Notes under the pieces: model-generated
Databases searched by the model: none
Seen by the model: the letters and a program-made list of their open reading frames with translations, nothing else
What the model was told of the DNA's origin: nothing
Translations under genes and position numbers: made by a program
Assembly (NCBI RefSeq): GCF_026460985.1
Contig: NZ_JAPKNM010000001.1
Location: 62,001-126,000, forward strand
Direction: 5' to 3'
DNA length: 64,000 bases
Source: Sphingomonas sp.
GTDB lineage: Bacteria; Pseudomonadota; Alphaproteobacteria; Sphingomonadales; Sphingomonadaceae
Shown here: positions 54,086 through 64,000 of the stretch, in pieces
How positions within the stretch are numbered: position 1 is the first letter of the stretch
Layout of the letters: each line of letters starts with the position of its first letter

Positions 54086-54886
54086 ATGAAAACCTTCCTA
54101 ATGGCATGGGTGCCGCTTCCGCTTTTTATTGTCTTGGCAGGATGCCAAAGCGAGGTTGAAGAGGCTGTCAAGCATGAGTTAATAGACGCGGAATCGGCCC
54201 AATTCCGCGACGTCGCACAATGCTCCGGAGACACCCAAGTCTTCAGGGGAGCGGTCAACGCGAAAAATCGTATGGGAGCCTACACCGGATTTGACCCCTT
54301 TTTCTACGACGGTGTCAGCGTGACATTCGCAGGAAGCCCGGATTTTACCAAAATGATGAACCGTTGCTACAAGGCCGTAGCAACGCCCAAGGAAAGTCCA
54401 ACAACTAGCGAAACACCGGCCAGCGAGAGCGCGGAGGGGACCAATTGGGTAACAAGCGAGGATGTGAATCCTGTCGACGACAGCAAGACCCGTCGCGCCA
54501 CATTGCTGGCAGACGAGGGGGCCTCATCAATGCATGAATCCGTCTCGCTCACCATCCGGTGCCAATCGAATCGAACTGAGTTGTACGTCAATTGGAACGA
54601 TTATCTGGGTGACGACAGTGGTGATGTTTATGAGGAATGGAAGAAAATAACCATCCGCATCGGCAGCCAAGAAGCGCGAACAGAGCGCTGGGGTATCTCG
54701 ACAGATAGCGAGGCGACGTTCGCGCCAAGTTCACCGGTTGCCCTCATCCAAAAAATGGCGAAGGTTGATCGCTTGGTTCTCCAGACTACGCCTTACAATG
54801 AAAGTCCGGTCACGGCTGTTTTTAACCTCAAAGGGATAGAGAAGGCCGTTTCGCCGATCGCAGAAGGGTGTGGATGGAAGCTCTAG
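54086..54886 (+). CDS. lipoprotein with VasI/TagO-like C-terminal domain
   Basis: 266 aa. I chose ATG 54086 because a GGGGGG run lies 6 nt upstream; ATG 54080 abuts it. The lipobox is LAGC (near residue 20). Residues about 25-100 form one domain, then a Ser/Thr/Pro linker, and the C-terminal part (about 125-266: NWVTSEDVNPVDDSKTRRATL, LTIRCQSNRTELYVNW, RWGISTDSEATF, PYNESPVTAVFNLKG) resembles the VasI/TagO family of type VI secretion accessory proteins. No other T6SS gene is in the window. Composition is AT-rich, unlike the neighbours. Confidence 0.7.
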   Translation: MKTFLMAWVPLPLFIVLAGCQSEVEEAVKHELIDAESAQFRDVAQCSGDTQVFRGAVNAKNRMGAYTGFDPFFYDGVSVTFAGSPDFTKMMNRCYKAVATPKESPTTSETPASESAEGTNWVTSEDVNPVDDSKTRRATLLADEGASSMHESVSLTIRCQSNRTELYVNWNDYLGDDSGDVYEEWKKITIRIGSQEARTERWGISTDSEATFAPSSPVALIQKMAKVDRLVLQTTPYNESPVTAVFNLKGIEKAVSPIAEGCGWKL

Positions 54887-54941
54887 AGGGGCGTACCTGG
54901 ACGGACCAAATATCCGCCGCAGTACGCCCCGAGTTGATCGC

Positions 54942-57015
<2,074 letters not shown>

Positions 57016-57128
57016 CCGGGGTCTTAGGCCCATGGCGCGGCGAGGGAAAGGGGCAATGCCGCCCTCGCGCACCGATCGCCGAAACCGCGTGCGGCTCCGG
57101 ATGGGGGCCAGGGCGGCCCCCAGGGCGC

Positions 57129-57296
57129 TTACTTGATCTTGGCTTCCTTGAACTCGACGTGCTTGCGCGCGACGGGATCATATTTGCGGAAGGAGAACTT
57201 CTCGGTCTGGGTGCGCGGATTCTTCTTCGTGACGTAGAAGAAACCCGTGTCCGCCGTGCTGACGAGCTTGATCTTGACAGTGGTCGGCTTGGCCAT
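57129..57296 (-). CDS. rpmG: 50S ribosomal protein L33
   Basis: 55 aa from ATG 57296. The whole length matches L33: [24 protein letters not shown], then [28 protein letters not shown]. It lacks the four-cysteine zinc site, so it is the C-minus form found in alphaproteobacteria. It is monocistronic, downstream of the TPP element but in the same orientation as thiC. Confidence 0.97.
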   Translation of the reverse strand: MAKPTTVKIKLVSTADTGFFYVTKKNPRTQTEKFSFRKYDPVARKHVEFKEAKIK

Positions 57297-57420
57297 GACC
57301 CGAAACCCTTGAATCGTGCGAAAAGAAAGAGCGGCGCGCACGGGCGCACCGCTGTCAGGCCGCGGCGGATGCGCGAGTTCGGCGCAAAAGTCAAGAAGGC
57401 GTTGGCGGACGCCTCCGCAA

Positions 57421-57996
57421 CTACTTGGCCTTCCTGCTCTCGACCATCTTGGCGCTGAACCCGGCGATGCGCTGCTCCATCCCCGCCATCGCCTCGGTCA
57501 TCATCGTGCGCTGCACGGCCAATATGTCGGGATCGGACATCAGAGTCGGCGCCTGCTCGGCAAAGGCGCGCCCTGCCGGCGTATCGTAGAACGCGCTGAT
57601 CGCCTGCAGCTGCTCGAGCGTGAAGCGCCGCGCATAAGCGCGCGCCATGGCGTCGGCCAGCGCCGGCATCGCGGCCTTCATCCTGGCGAGCGAATGCTCG
57701 AATTCCTGTTTCATGAAATCGTCGATCGTCGCCCGCAGCTTCGGATCGTCGGCCCGAATCGAATCGAACAGCGCGCCGCTGAACATCGCCTCGCGGGCAT
57801 TGTCCATCATCGGCCGCACCATCTGCTCGACCATCGCGTCGCGCCGATCGGCGGGCATGAACCGCTCGATCAGTATCTTCGCCACGGCAAGCCGCGCGGG
57901 ATCGGGCGCGGCGACCGTGGAGGGCGCGGCCTGGGCATGCGCGGCGGACGGCGACAGGGCGGCGAGCATGGCCGCGGCTGCGAGCGATCGGAGCAT
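57421..57996 (-). CDS. exported DUF2059-type protein
   Basis: 191 aa with a signal peptide ending AHAQA (residue about 22). The body is helical with [80 protein letters not shown], the DUF2059 signature. The ATG at 57996 follows AAAGGAA. Members are periplasmic proteins of unknown function in alphaproteobacteria. It is divergent from dps. Confidence 0.85.
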   Translation of the reverse strand: MLRSLAAAAMLAALSPSAAHAQAAPSTVAAPDPARLAVAKILIERFMPADRRDAMVEQMVRPMMDNAREAMFSGALFDSIRADDPKLRATIDDFMKQEFEHSLARMKAAMPALADAMARAYARRFTLEQLQAISAFYDTPAGRAFAEQAPTLMSDPDILAVQRTMMTEAMAGMEQRIAGFSAKMVESRKAK

Positions 57997-58173
57997 CGGA
58001 TTCCTTTCCACGGTCGCACCGTGACGACTCCGGATGCTTATCCGCGACGCGCCCGGCTTGCCAGCCGCTGATCGCCGCCGCCGCTCGCTCTCATCGAAAA
58101 TACCCATGGCAGCGCGCGGAGCCCGCCCTATATGCACTTCGTTGGGCTCACGTATCGTTTCCCGGAGGACATG

Positions 58174-58671
58174 ATGGCAGACACCAAGGCGGCGCTCCTG
58201 ACGCCCACCGACCTCAACCGCAACGACACCAAGAGCGTGGCCGATGCGCTGAACAGCGCGCTCGCCGATTGCTTCGCGCTCTATTTCAAGACCAAGAACT
58301 TCCACTGGCACGTCTCGGGCCCGCATTTCCGCGACTATCACCTGCTGCTCGACGACCAGGCGACGCAGATCTACGGCGTGACCGACGCGATCGCCGAGCG
58401 CGTGCGCAAGACCGGCAACGTCACGATCCGCTCGGTGGGCGACATCGCGCGCCGCCAGACGGTGAAGGACAATGACGCCGATTTCGTCGCGCCCGGCGAC
58501 ATGCTCGCCGAGCTGCGCGACGACAATCTCAAGCTGGTCGAGAGCTTCCGCGCGGTGAAGCAGGCGGCCGAGGATGCGGGCGACAACGCCACTTCGGGTA
58601 TCGTCGACGACTGGACCGACCAGGCCGAGGAGCGCGCCTGGTTCCTGTTCGAGGCCAGCCGCAAGGGCTGA
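58174..58671 (+). CDS. dps: Dps-family DNA-protection ferritin
   Basis: 165 aa; ATG 58174 is preferred over 58171 because the GGAGGAC site fits it better. The ferroxidase-site region is LADCFALYFKTKNFHWHVSGPHFRDYHLLLDDQATQIYG, with the H and D/E ligands of the inter-subunit iron site, and the helices continue to DDWTDQAEERAWFLFEASRKG. It forms a dodecamer that stores iron and protects DNA in stress. A palindromic element follows its stop. Confidence 0.93.
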   Translation: MADTKAALLTPTDLNRNDTKSVADALNSALADCFALYFKTKNFHWHVSGPHFRDYHLLLDDQATQIYGVTDAIAERVRKTGNVTIRSVGDIARRQTVKDNDADFVAPGDMLAELRDDNLKLVESFRAVKQAAEDAGDNATSGIVDDWTDQAEERAWFLFEASRKG

Positions 58672-58696
58672 GCGGATCCTCTTTCCTCTTCCTGTG

Positions 58697-58815
58697 GGAG
58701 CTGGGTGAGGGTTTCCCGCCATCGTTAGCGCGATCCCCTCACCCAGCTCCGACTAGGGCCCGCTGAAGAAGCGGACCCAAGTCTGCGCAACCCTCTCCCG
58801 ACGGGAGAGGGGAGT
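58697..58815. repeat. palindromic intergenic element after dps
   Basis: GGAGCTGGGTGAGGG (58697-58711) and its exact complement CCCTCACCCAGCTCC (58736-58750) form a 15-bp stem. A second hairpin, CCCTCTCCCGACGGGAGAGGG, follows at 58791-58811. It is related to family A in vocabulary and separates convergent genes. Confidence 0.7.
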
Positions 58816-58826
58816 TTGTTCCTGCT

Positions 58827-59153
58827 TTACTTGATCGCGGCGAGGTCGGTCTCGACCTTCTTGAGCATCTCGTCGGTGAGCTTGCCGCCCGACATGGGCT
58901 GCACCGCGCGCAGGCTCATGCCCTTGAACATGTCGTAGGACGGGTGGGTGGAAACGCCCGGCAGATCGGCGTCGAGCACCGCCTTGGCCTGGGCATCGGC
59001 GACCAGCCCCTCGATCGGCGTATCGAGGTTGAACTTCGCCGCGGCCGGGGCGGCGGCAGGCGCAGGCGCGGGCGCGGGCGCGGGCGCGGTCTGGGCGAAT
59101 GCGGCCGGCGCGAGGCAAGCGAGCGCGGCGGCGGCCGAAAGCGTGAACTTCAT
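58827..59153 (-). CDS. exported Ala/Pro-rich hypothetical protein
   Basis: 108 aa from ATG 59153. A signal peptide ends near AFAQT (residue about 20), followed by an (AP)n stretch of about 20 residues and a small helical domain (FNLDTPIEGLVADAQAKAVLD, then LRAVQPMSGGKLTDEMLKKVETDLAAIK). The pattern is seen in sphingomonad periplasmic proteins of unknown function. An upstream in-frame extension to 59219 lacks a ribosome-binding site. Confidence 0.75.
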   Translation of the reverse strand: MKFTLSAAAALACLAPAAFAQTAPAPAPAPAPAAAPAAAKFNLDTPIEGLVADAQAKAVLDADLPGVSTHPSYDMFKGMSLRAVQPMSGGKLTDEMLKKVETDLAAIK

Positions 59154-59226
59154 TGTGAGCGAAACCCCTTTCCCAAGGCCGGACATGCTCCGGCGGCGCG
59201 AACCTAACCGCAAATTCATGGCATCG

Positions 59227-60072
59227 CTATCGCGGCGCGGGCCCGAGCGTCAGCAGCCAGAGATCGGGCGGCGCGCCCAGGCGGAAGGGGCCGCCGCTGG
59301 TGCCGAGCCCGGCGGTGACCACGACGGTCCGGCCGCCCTCGCGCCGGACGCCGCAACGATAGCGCGCACCGAAGCGCGACACTTCGGAGATCGGGCCGAG
59401 CAGGGGCAGCACCACCTGCCCGCAATGGGTGTGCCCCGCAAGGAGCAGCGAGACGTCGCCGGGAAGGTTCGGCGCGATGTCGGGGGAATGCGTCAGGATC
59501 ACGCGCGCACCCGCGAACCGGCGCATCGCGGCGACGGTGGCGGGAAGATCGGCGCGGCCGGTGAAATCGTCCCCCGCCACGCCGAGCGCCAGCGGGCCCC
59601 GCGCGATCGCCGCATTGTCGGCGACGACGGTCGCCCCCGCGCGACGGAGCTCGTCGCGCACCGCCTCCACTCCGGTCCAATGATCGTGATTGCCGAGCGC
59701 CGCGACCACGCCGAGCGGTGCGCGCAGCCGCGACAAAGGCGCGACCATCGCCTCGCCGAGCCGCGACGCGCTGCCGGGCTCGTGGCCGAAGATGAAATCG
59801 CCGGCGATCAGCACGATGTCCGGATGGAGCGCGTTGATCTGGTCGACGATGCGTGTCAGCCGCGCACCGTCCATCGCGGCGGTGCCGATATGCACATCGC
59901 TGATCAGCACGGCACGGATCGACGGCGCGCCGGCAGGCCAATCGGGAAGCGCGATGGCCGCGGTGCGGACGACGGGATCACGGCGCGCCTCGGCAAAGCT
60001 GTAGCCCATCAGCGCCAGTCCGCCGAGGACGAGGCAGGCGAGGACGAGCAGGCCCGCTTTGTATCTGGTCAT
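59227..60072 (-). CDS. membrane-anchored metallophosphoesterase
   Basis: 281 aa from ATG 60072. One N-terminal membrane anchor (about 6-28) is followed by a calcineurin-like domain with the dimetal motifs ISDVHIGT, AGDFIFGH, GNHDHW, LTHSPD and GHTHCGQ. It resembles YkuE-type periplasmic phosphoesterases. It is not the cytosolic PdeM of the ligase-associated repair cluster, because of the anchor. The substrate is unknown. It is divergent from the ATP-dependent ligase gene. Confidence 0.9.
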   Translation of the reverse strand: MTRYKAGLLVLACLVLGGLALMGYSFAEARRDPVVRTAAIALPDWPAGAPSIRAVLISDVHIGTAAMDGARLTRIVDQINALHPDIVLIAGDFIFGHEPGSASRLGEAMVAPLSRLRAPLGVVAALGNHDHWTGVEAVRDELRRAGATVVADNAAIARGPLALGVAGDDFTGRADLPATVAAMRRFAGARVILTHSPDIAPNLPGDVSLLLAGHTHCGQVVLPLLGPISEVSRFGARYRCGVRREGGRTVVVTAGLGTSGGPFRLGAPPDLWLLTLGPAPR

Positions 60073-60145
60073 TCCAACTGCCCCCGAGCCGTCATCGCCA
60101 GACTCGTAACGGGAGCGCAATTGCAATGCCATGCGTTGCGCGACC

Positions 60146-61726
60146 ATGCGCGCCTTTGCCGATCTGCTCGATTCCCTGATCTACACGCGCTCGCGCAACG
60201 CCAAGTTGCGGCTGATCGGCGATTATCTGGCGCGCACCCCCGATCCCGATCGCGGCTGGGCGATGGCGGCGCTGACCGGCGGGCTCGACCTGCCCGCGAT
60301 CAAGCCGGCGTTGGTCCGCGCACTGGTCGAGGAGCGCGTCGATCCGGTGCTGTTCGCACTCAGCCGCGACTTCGTCGGCGATTCGGCCGAGACGATCGCC
60401 TTGCTCTGGCCCGAGCCCGAGGGCGCGGCCGTTCCCGCGGGGCCGCTGACGCTTTCCGAAGTAGTGCATGTCCTGGGCACCATCTCCAAATCCGATGCCC
60501 CCGCGGCGCTCGCTGCGATGCTCGACCGGCTAGAGGCGGACGAGCGCTTCGCCTTGCTCAAGCTGGCGATGGGGGCGCTCCGGGTCGGAGTCTCGGCGCG
60601 ACTCGCCAAGACCGCGCTGGCACAGGCGTTCGGGCTCGATGTCGATGCGGTGGAGGAGGTCTGGCACGGGCTGGCGCCGCCTTATGCCGCGCTGTTCGAC
60701 TGGGCCGAGGGGCGCGGGGAGCAGCCGACGCCCGAGAACCTGCCCGTCTTCCGCCCCTTCATGCTCGCGCATCCACTCGAGGCCGAGGTCAGCCTCGACG
60801 ATTATGCCGCCGAGTGGAAATGGGACGGGATCCGCGTCCAGCTCGTCCATGTCGCGGGCGAGACGCGGCTCTACAGCCGCGCGGGCGACGACATCACCCA
60901 CAGCTTCCCCGAAGTGGCGCAGGCGTTCGGCACGCCCGGGGTGCTCGACGGCGAGCTGCTGGTGAAGGGGACGACGCAGGGCGGGGAAGGCGGCGCGGGG
61001 AGCTTCAACGCGCTCCAGCAGCGGCTGGGGCGCAAGCTGGTGCCGGCGAAGACGCTGGCCGAGTATCCGGCGTTCGTGCGGCTCTACGATATCTTGTTCG
61101 ACGGCGGCGAGGACCTGCGCGCGCTGCCCTGGTCGGTGCGGCGGGTGCAGCTGGAGGCTTTTGCGGCGCGGCTCGATCCCGAGCGGTTCGACGTATCAGC
61201 GGTGATCGAGGCGGCGGACTTCGCCGCGCTGGAGGAAATCCGCGCCGGCGCGCGCGACGCGGCGATCGAGGGGGTGATGCTCAAGCGCCGCGCATCCCCC
61301 TATGTCGCCGGGCGGCGCGCGGGCCTCTGGTACAAATGGAAGCGCGACCCGCTGATCGCCGATTGCGTGCTGATGTACGCGCAGCGGGGCTCGGGCAAGC
61401 GCAGCTCCTTCTATTCGGACTATACGTTCGGCGCGTGGACGGACGCGGGCGAACTGCTCCCGGTCGGCAAGGCCTATTTCGGCTTCACCGACGAAGAGCT
61501 CAAATGGCTCGACCATTTCGTCCGCAACCACACGGTCAACCGCTTCGGCCCGGTGCGCGAGACCGACAAGAGCCTGGTGCTCGAAGTGGCGTTCGATTCG
61601 GTGCAAGAATCGAAGCGCCACAAATCGGGGCTCGCGATGCGCTTCCCCCGGATCAGCCGCATCCGCACCGACAAGCCGGCACGCGAGGCGGACACGATCG
61701 AGGGGCTGCGGAAGCTCGCGACCTAG
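60146..61726 (+). CDS. ATP-dependent DNA ligase (cisplatin-response type)
   Basis: 526 aa from ATG 60146. The adenylation lysine is in AEWKWDGIRVQLVHV, with VLDGELLV, GEGGAGSFNALQQRLGRK, GVMLKRRASPYVAGR and LWYKWKRDP as the other nucleotidyltransferase motifs, an N-terminal helical DNA-binding domain and a C-terminal OB fold. This matches the ligase linked in other bacteria with a DEXH helicase, an exonuclease and PdeM in cross-link repair; those partners are not in the window. It is a second ATP-dependent ligase besides LigD. Confidence 0.92.
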   Translation: MRAFADLLDSLIYTRSRNAKLRLIGDYLARTPDPDRGWAMAALTGGLDLPAIKPALVRALVEERVDPVLFALSRDFVGDSAETIALLWPEPEGAAVPAGPLTLSEVVHVLGTISKSDAPAALAAMLDRLEADERFALLKLAMGALRVGVSARLAKTALAQAFGLDVDAVEEVWHGLAPPYAALFDWAEGRGEQPTPENLPVFRPFMLAHPLEAEVSLDDYAAEWKWDGIRVQLVHVAGETRLYSRAGDDITHSFPEVAQAFGTPGVLDGELLVKGTTQGGEGGAGSFNALQQRLGRKLVPAKTLAEYPAFVRLYDILFDGGEDLRALPWSVRRVQLEAFAARLDPERFDVSAVIEAADFAALEEIRAGARDAAIEGVMLKRRASPYVAGRRAGLWYKWKRDPLIADCVLMYAQRGSGKRSSFYSDYTFGAWTDAGELLPVGKAYFGFTDEELKWLDHFVRNHTVNRFGPVRETDKSLVLEVAFDSVQESKRHKSGLAMRFPRISRIRTDKPAREADTIEGLRKLAT

Positions 61727-63033
61727 GCCTTTTGCACCTCGATGATCGTGCCATCGACGCGTTCGAGGACGAAGCCGGTAACCGCGCCGTTGACGAGGAC
61801 GAAGCGGACGCGAGTGCGCGGATCGGATTCGAGCGCGAACAGATCGGCACCCAGCGGCACCAGCGCGGTCTTGGGGTTGCCTTCGCGCTGGTAGACCAAT
61901 GCGCCGCTCTCGACCTTCACCGTCCGCAGCCCATAGCGACCGGCATAGGCGTCTAGCGGCCGCGCCGGCGTGACCGGCTCTATGCGTGCGCCGGCGAGGG
62001 CGGCGCTCCATTCGAGCTCGGTCTTCTCGGGGCCCTGCGCCTTGGCGGCGAGGCGCGTCAGCGCGTCCTGGTGCGCGCGATCGAGCGCGAGGTCGCGCGC
62101 CACCGCGAGCTTTGGCGCGACGCCCTTCGCCTCCCAGTCGCTGCCGTCGGGAAGCTCGGGCCGGCCGACCGAAACGCTCAGTGCGAAGCCGCCGGGGATG
62201 GTGAAGCTATCGTTGCGATACCCCGCCCCCGCAGTGGTCTCACCGACCAGCGTGCCGAAGCCGAAGCCCTTGACGTGCGACGCGAATTCCTCGGCGGCCG
62301 AGGCCGAACGGCCGCTGGTGAGCACATAGACCGGCACGCCGGTGATGCGGCCGCCCGGCACCTCGGTGTCGGCGACCGACACGGTGGGCTTCTCGTCGCG
62401 CATGTGGAAGGTGACCAGCTTCGCGCCCGCGGGTACGAAATAGCTCGTCAGTCGCCGAACCGCCTCGGGGCTGCCGCCGCCATTGTCGCGGATGTCGATG
62501 ACGATCGCGTCGCCACCGCGCAGGAACGCCACCGCATTGTCGAGCGTCGCGCGACTCTCGTCGCCGGTCCACATGAAGCCGTCGTAGCGGAGCATGCGGA
62601 CATTGCCCGGCAGCACCTTGAGCTCGCTGACGCCGTGGTTGTTGCGCCGCGCCAGTGCGCGCCAGAATGCCGAATCGGCTACCTCGTCATTCTGGCGCCC
62701 GGCGGCGAGCTCGGCGGCGACGCGCGGATCGAAGTTGATGGAGAGATGCTTGTCATGCGCGACCGCGGCAAGATCGTCGTTGATGCGGGTCGACAGTTCC
62801 TGCGGATCGGTGACCGCATAGCGACCGCTCGCCAGGCCCTTGGCAAGCGCGGCGTCGAGCGCGGGGCGGCGCTCCTTGATGACGTAGTTCTCGCGCAGTG
62901 CCTTGCGCACCGCCTCGATCACCGCGCGCGAATCCACCTTCGCCGCGGGCTGGGTCTGCGCTGTCACCGGACTCGCGGCAAAGACCAATGGGGCCGCGGC
63001 GGCGACCGCCCCGGCCAATAACAGGATACGCAT
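61723..63033 (-). CDS. S41-family (C-terminal processing) peptidase
   Basis: 436 aa from ATG 63033 with GGGAGGAAG upstream. A signal peptide ends near VTAQT. The N-terminal helical domain (AVIEAVRKALRENYVIKERRPALDAAL) is the IRBP/CTP-type dimer domain, and the core carries IVIDIRDNGGGSPEAVRRL with the nucleophile region VYVLTSGRSASAAEEFASHVKG. It probably degrades or processes periplasmic proteins or peptides. Its stop overlaps the ligase stop by 4 bp on the other strand. Confidence 0.9.
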   Translation of the reverse strand: MRILLLAGAVAAAAPLVFAASPVTAQTQPAAKVDSRAVIEAVRKALRENYVIKERRPALDAALAKGLASGRYAVTDPQELSTRINDDLAAVAHDKHLSINFDPRVAAELAAGRQNDEVADSAFWRALARRNNHGVSELKVLPGNVRMLRYDGFMWTGDESRATLDNAVAFLRGGDAIVIDIRDNGGGSPEAVRRLTSYFVPAGAKLVTFHMRDEKPTVSVADTEVPGGRITGVPVYVLTSGRSASAAEEFASHVKGFGFGTLVGETTAGAGYRNDSFTIPGGFALSVSVGRPELPDGSDWEAKGVAPKLAVARDLALDRAHQDALTRLAAKAQGPEKTELEWSAALAGARIEPVTPARPLDAYAGRYGLRTVKVESGALVYQREGNPKTALVPLGADLFALESDPRTRVRFVLVNGAVTGFVLERVDGTIIEVQKA

Positions 63034-63185
63034 CGAACTTCCTCCCATTGCGCGCCGGTTACGCCCCGGCTGACGCCCCCGCCAACACTCTGCGCTGGCG
63101 CAGGCGGCGTTGCGGAGGCATAGTTGCCACCCTGTGTGCACAATTCTGGCATGTTGGGGAGGAGTTCCGCCGGAAGATGGGCGCG

Positions 63186-63653
63186 ATGCGCGACAACCTC
63201 GATCTCCGCATCCTCGCGCTGCTTCAGCACGACGCGTTGCTGACCGCGGATGCGCTCGCGCAGAAGCTGCCGCTCTCGGCCTCCGCGATCGCCCGGCGCA
63301 TCCGCCGGCTGCGCGAAAGCGGGGCGATCGTCGGGGATGTGGCGGTGCTCTCCGAGGAGGTGGGGTCGTTCCTCTCGGCGGTCGTCCAGGTCCAGATGGA
63401 CCGGCATGCGCTCGCCGCGGTCGAGGCGCTGCGGCGGCGGCTCACCGCCAGCCCGCATGTCCAATTGTTCCTCGACATATCGGGAGCCTTCGACCTGCTG
63501 CTGCTGGTGACGATCAAGGACATGGCGGCGTTCAACGATTTCGCCGACACGATGCTGGGCGCCGACCCGGTGGTGCGGCGCTACGAGACCAGCTTCGTCA
63601 AGCGCCGCCGGAAGTTCAGCCTCGCGCTGCCGCTCGACGCCGAGACGGAATGA
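63186..63653 (+). CDS. Lrp/AsnC-family transcriptional regulator
   Basis: 155 aa (start ATG 63186; ATG 63177 is an alternative). The N-terminal winged helix is MRDNLDLRILALLQHDALLTADALAQKLPLSASAIARRIRRLRESGAIVGDVA, a classic Lrp HTH, followed by the RAM effector domain (VVQVQMDRHALAAVEAL through LLLLVTIKDMAAFNDFADTML). It is divergent from the S41 peptidase gene, which it may control. The ligand is probably an amino acid by family habit. Confidence 0.9.
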   Translation: MRDNLDLRILALLQHDALLTADALAQKLPLSASAIARRIRRLRESGAIVGDVAVLSEEVGSFLSAVVQVQMDRHALAAVEALRRRLTASPHVQLFLDISGAFDLLLLVTIKDMAAFNDFADTMLGADPVVRRYETSFVKRRRKFSLALPLDAETE

Positions 63654-63698
63654 ACGCGGCTTGGTGGTGCGGCGCCGATCCGGGCACGGTGACGCGCG

Positions 63699-64000
63699 TC
63701 AGCGGGGGTCGGCCAGCAGGGACGCGCAGGCTTTCATCCGCATCGCCAGCTCGGGTGCGGGGCAGGCAACCGCGCCGCTGACCCAGAGGCGCAGCATCGT
63801 GAGCTGGGCGGCGGCCGCCGCCCTCGCCGACATCGCGGCCGGGGCACCGGGTTCGAGCCGCGCCTCGATCATCGCCGCGAGCCGCTGTTGCAGCTTCTGC
63901 CCCGTCCTGGCGTCGAGAAGGTGTCGCGCGAAGCCGCGCCGCTGCCAGACATGTTCGAGCGTCGCGTGCACCTGGACCTTGCTCGCCCTCCCCAATGCGG
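63699..64000 (-). CDS. partial protein, probable TetR-type regulator C-terminus
   Basis: About 100 residues are visible, with the frame open to the right edge. The visible part is all helical (LEHVWQRRGFARHLLDARTG, LQQRLAAMIEARLEPGAPAA, LTMLRLWVSGAVACPAPELAMRMKAC), with no HTH in view. This fits the ligand-binding half of a TetR/AcrR regulator, whose HTH would lie beyond the window. A TTG at 63995 could also start a short protein, but it has no ribosome-binding site. Confidence 0.5.
   Translation of the reverse strand, partial: ALGRASKVQVHATLEHVWQRRGFARHLLDARTGQKLQQRLAAMIEARLEPGAPAAMSARAAAAAQLTMLRLWVSGAVACPAPELAMRMKACASLLADPR

Overview
The window is high-GC alphaproteobacterial chromosome, most likely Sphingomonas or a close relative in the Sphingomonadaceae. 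The clues are a SciP (DUF1153) gene, a GTTC-N7-GTTC LexA box of the alphaproteobacterial type, very dense packing with many ATGA/GTGA overlaps, and two families of long palindromic intergenic repeats. Almost all genes look like vertical housekeeping DNA. The exception is about 49.1-54.9 kb, which holds small accessory genes and clearly more AT-rich patches.

Layout. 0-5.6 kb: a PepSY membrane pair behind a Fur-like operator, a lipoprotein, a DUF2141 protein, and an outer-membrane beta-barrel divergent from an OmpR/BaeSR-type two-component system. 5.7-12.3 kb: tRNA-Ser(GGA), a periplasmic cyclophilin, and a four-gene Mla/MCE lipid-transport operon (STAS-permease, ATPase, MlaD, lipoprotein), then HAD and DUF445 genes. 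12.3-18.8 kb: an RND efflux pump with its adaptor, two GlsB-type membrane proteins around a SIMPL protein, and sciP. 19.2-19.5 kb: an unassigned, highly structured element upstream of mnmA. 20.7-27.3 kb: PhzF, a cation diffusion facilitator, pdxH, the NHEJ pair ku-ligD, and a ParD/ParE module. 27.3-33.5 kb: an ATP-grasp/alpha-E fusion with a transglutaminase, DnaJ-like, BrkB and fabI. 33.5-40.1 kb: a DUF559 gene between repeats, aroC, purA, a fumarylacetoacetase-family protein, and an unrecognised 479-aa protein coupled to a lipoprotein. 40.1-46.2 kb: the SOS mutagenesis cassette imuA-imuB-dnaE2. 46.3-49.1 kb: an M3 peptidase, DUF2061 and PhnA-like genes. 49.1-54.9 kb: the accessory region (HTH protein, arr rifampin ADP-ribosyltransferase, YefM/YoeB, DUF3800, PQQ-propeller protein, VasI/TagO-like lipoprotein). 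54.9-64 kb: thiC with a TPP riboswitch, rpmG, dps, a metallophosphoesterase, a second ATP-dependent DNA ligase, an S41 peptidase, an Lrp/AsnC regulator and a partial, possibly TetR-like, protein.

DNA repair is over-represented: Ku, LigD, ImuA/ImuB/DnaE2 and an extra ATP-dependent ligase lie within 40 kb.

Two observations stand out. First, palindromic repeats have inserted in frame into coding genes: the LigD inter-domain linker, ImuB twice, the ThiC C-terminus and the DUF559 C-terminus. One copy also supplies the ribosome-binding site of aroC. Second, a nested set of long inverted repeats at 19217-19478 can form a three-way junction, with a 5' hairpin that competes with the closing stem. It matches no RNA family I recognise.
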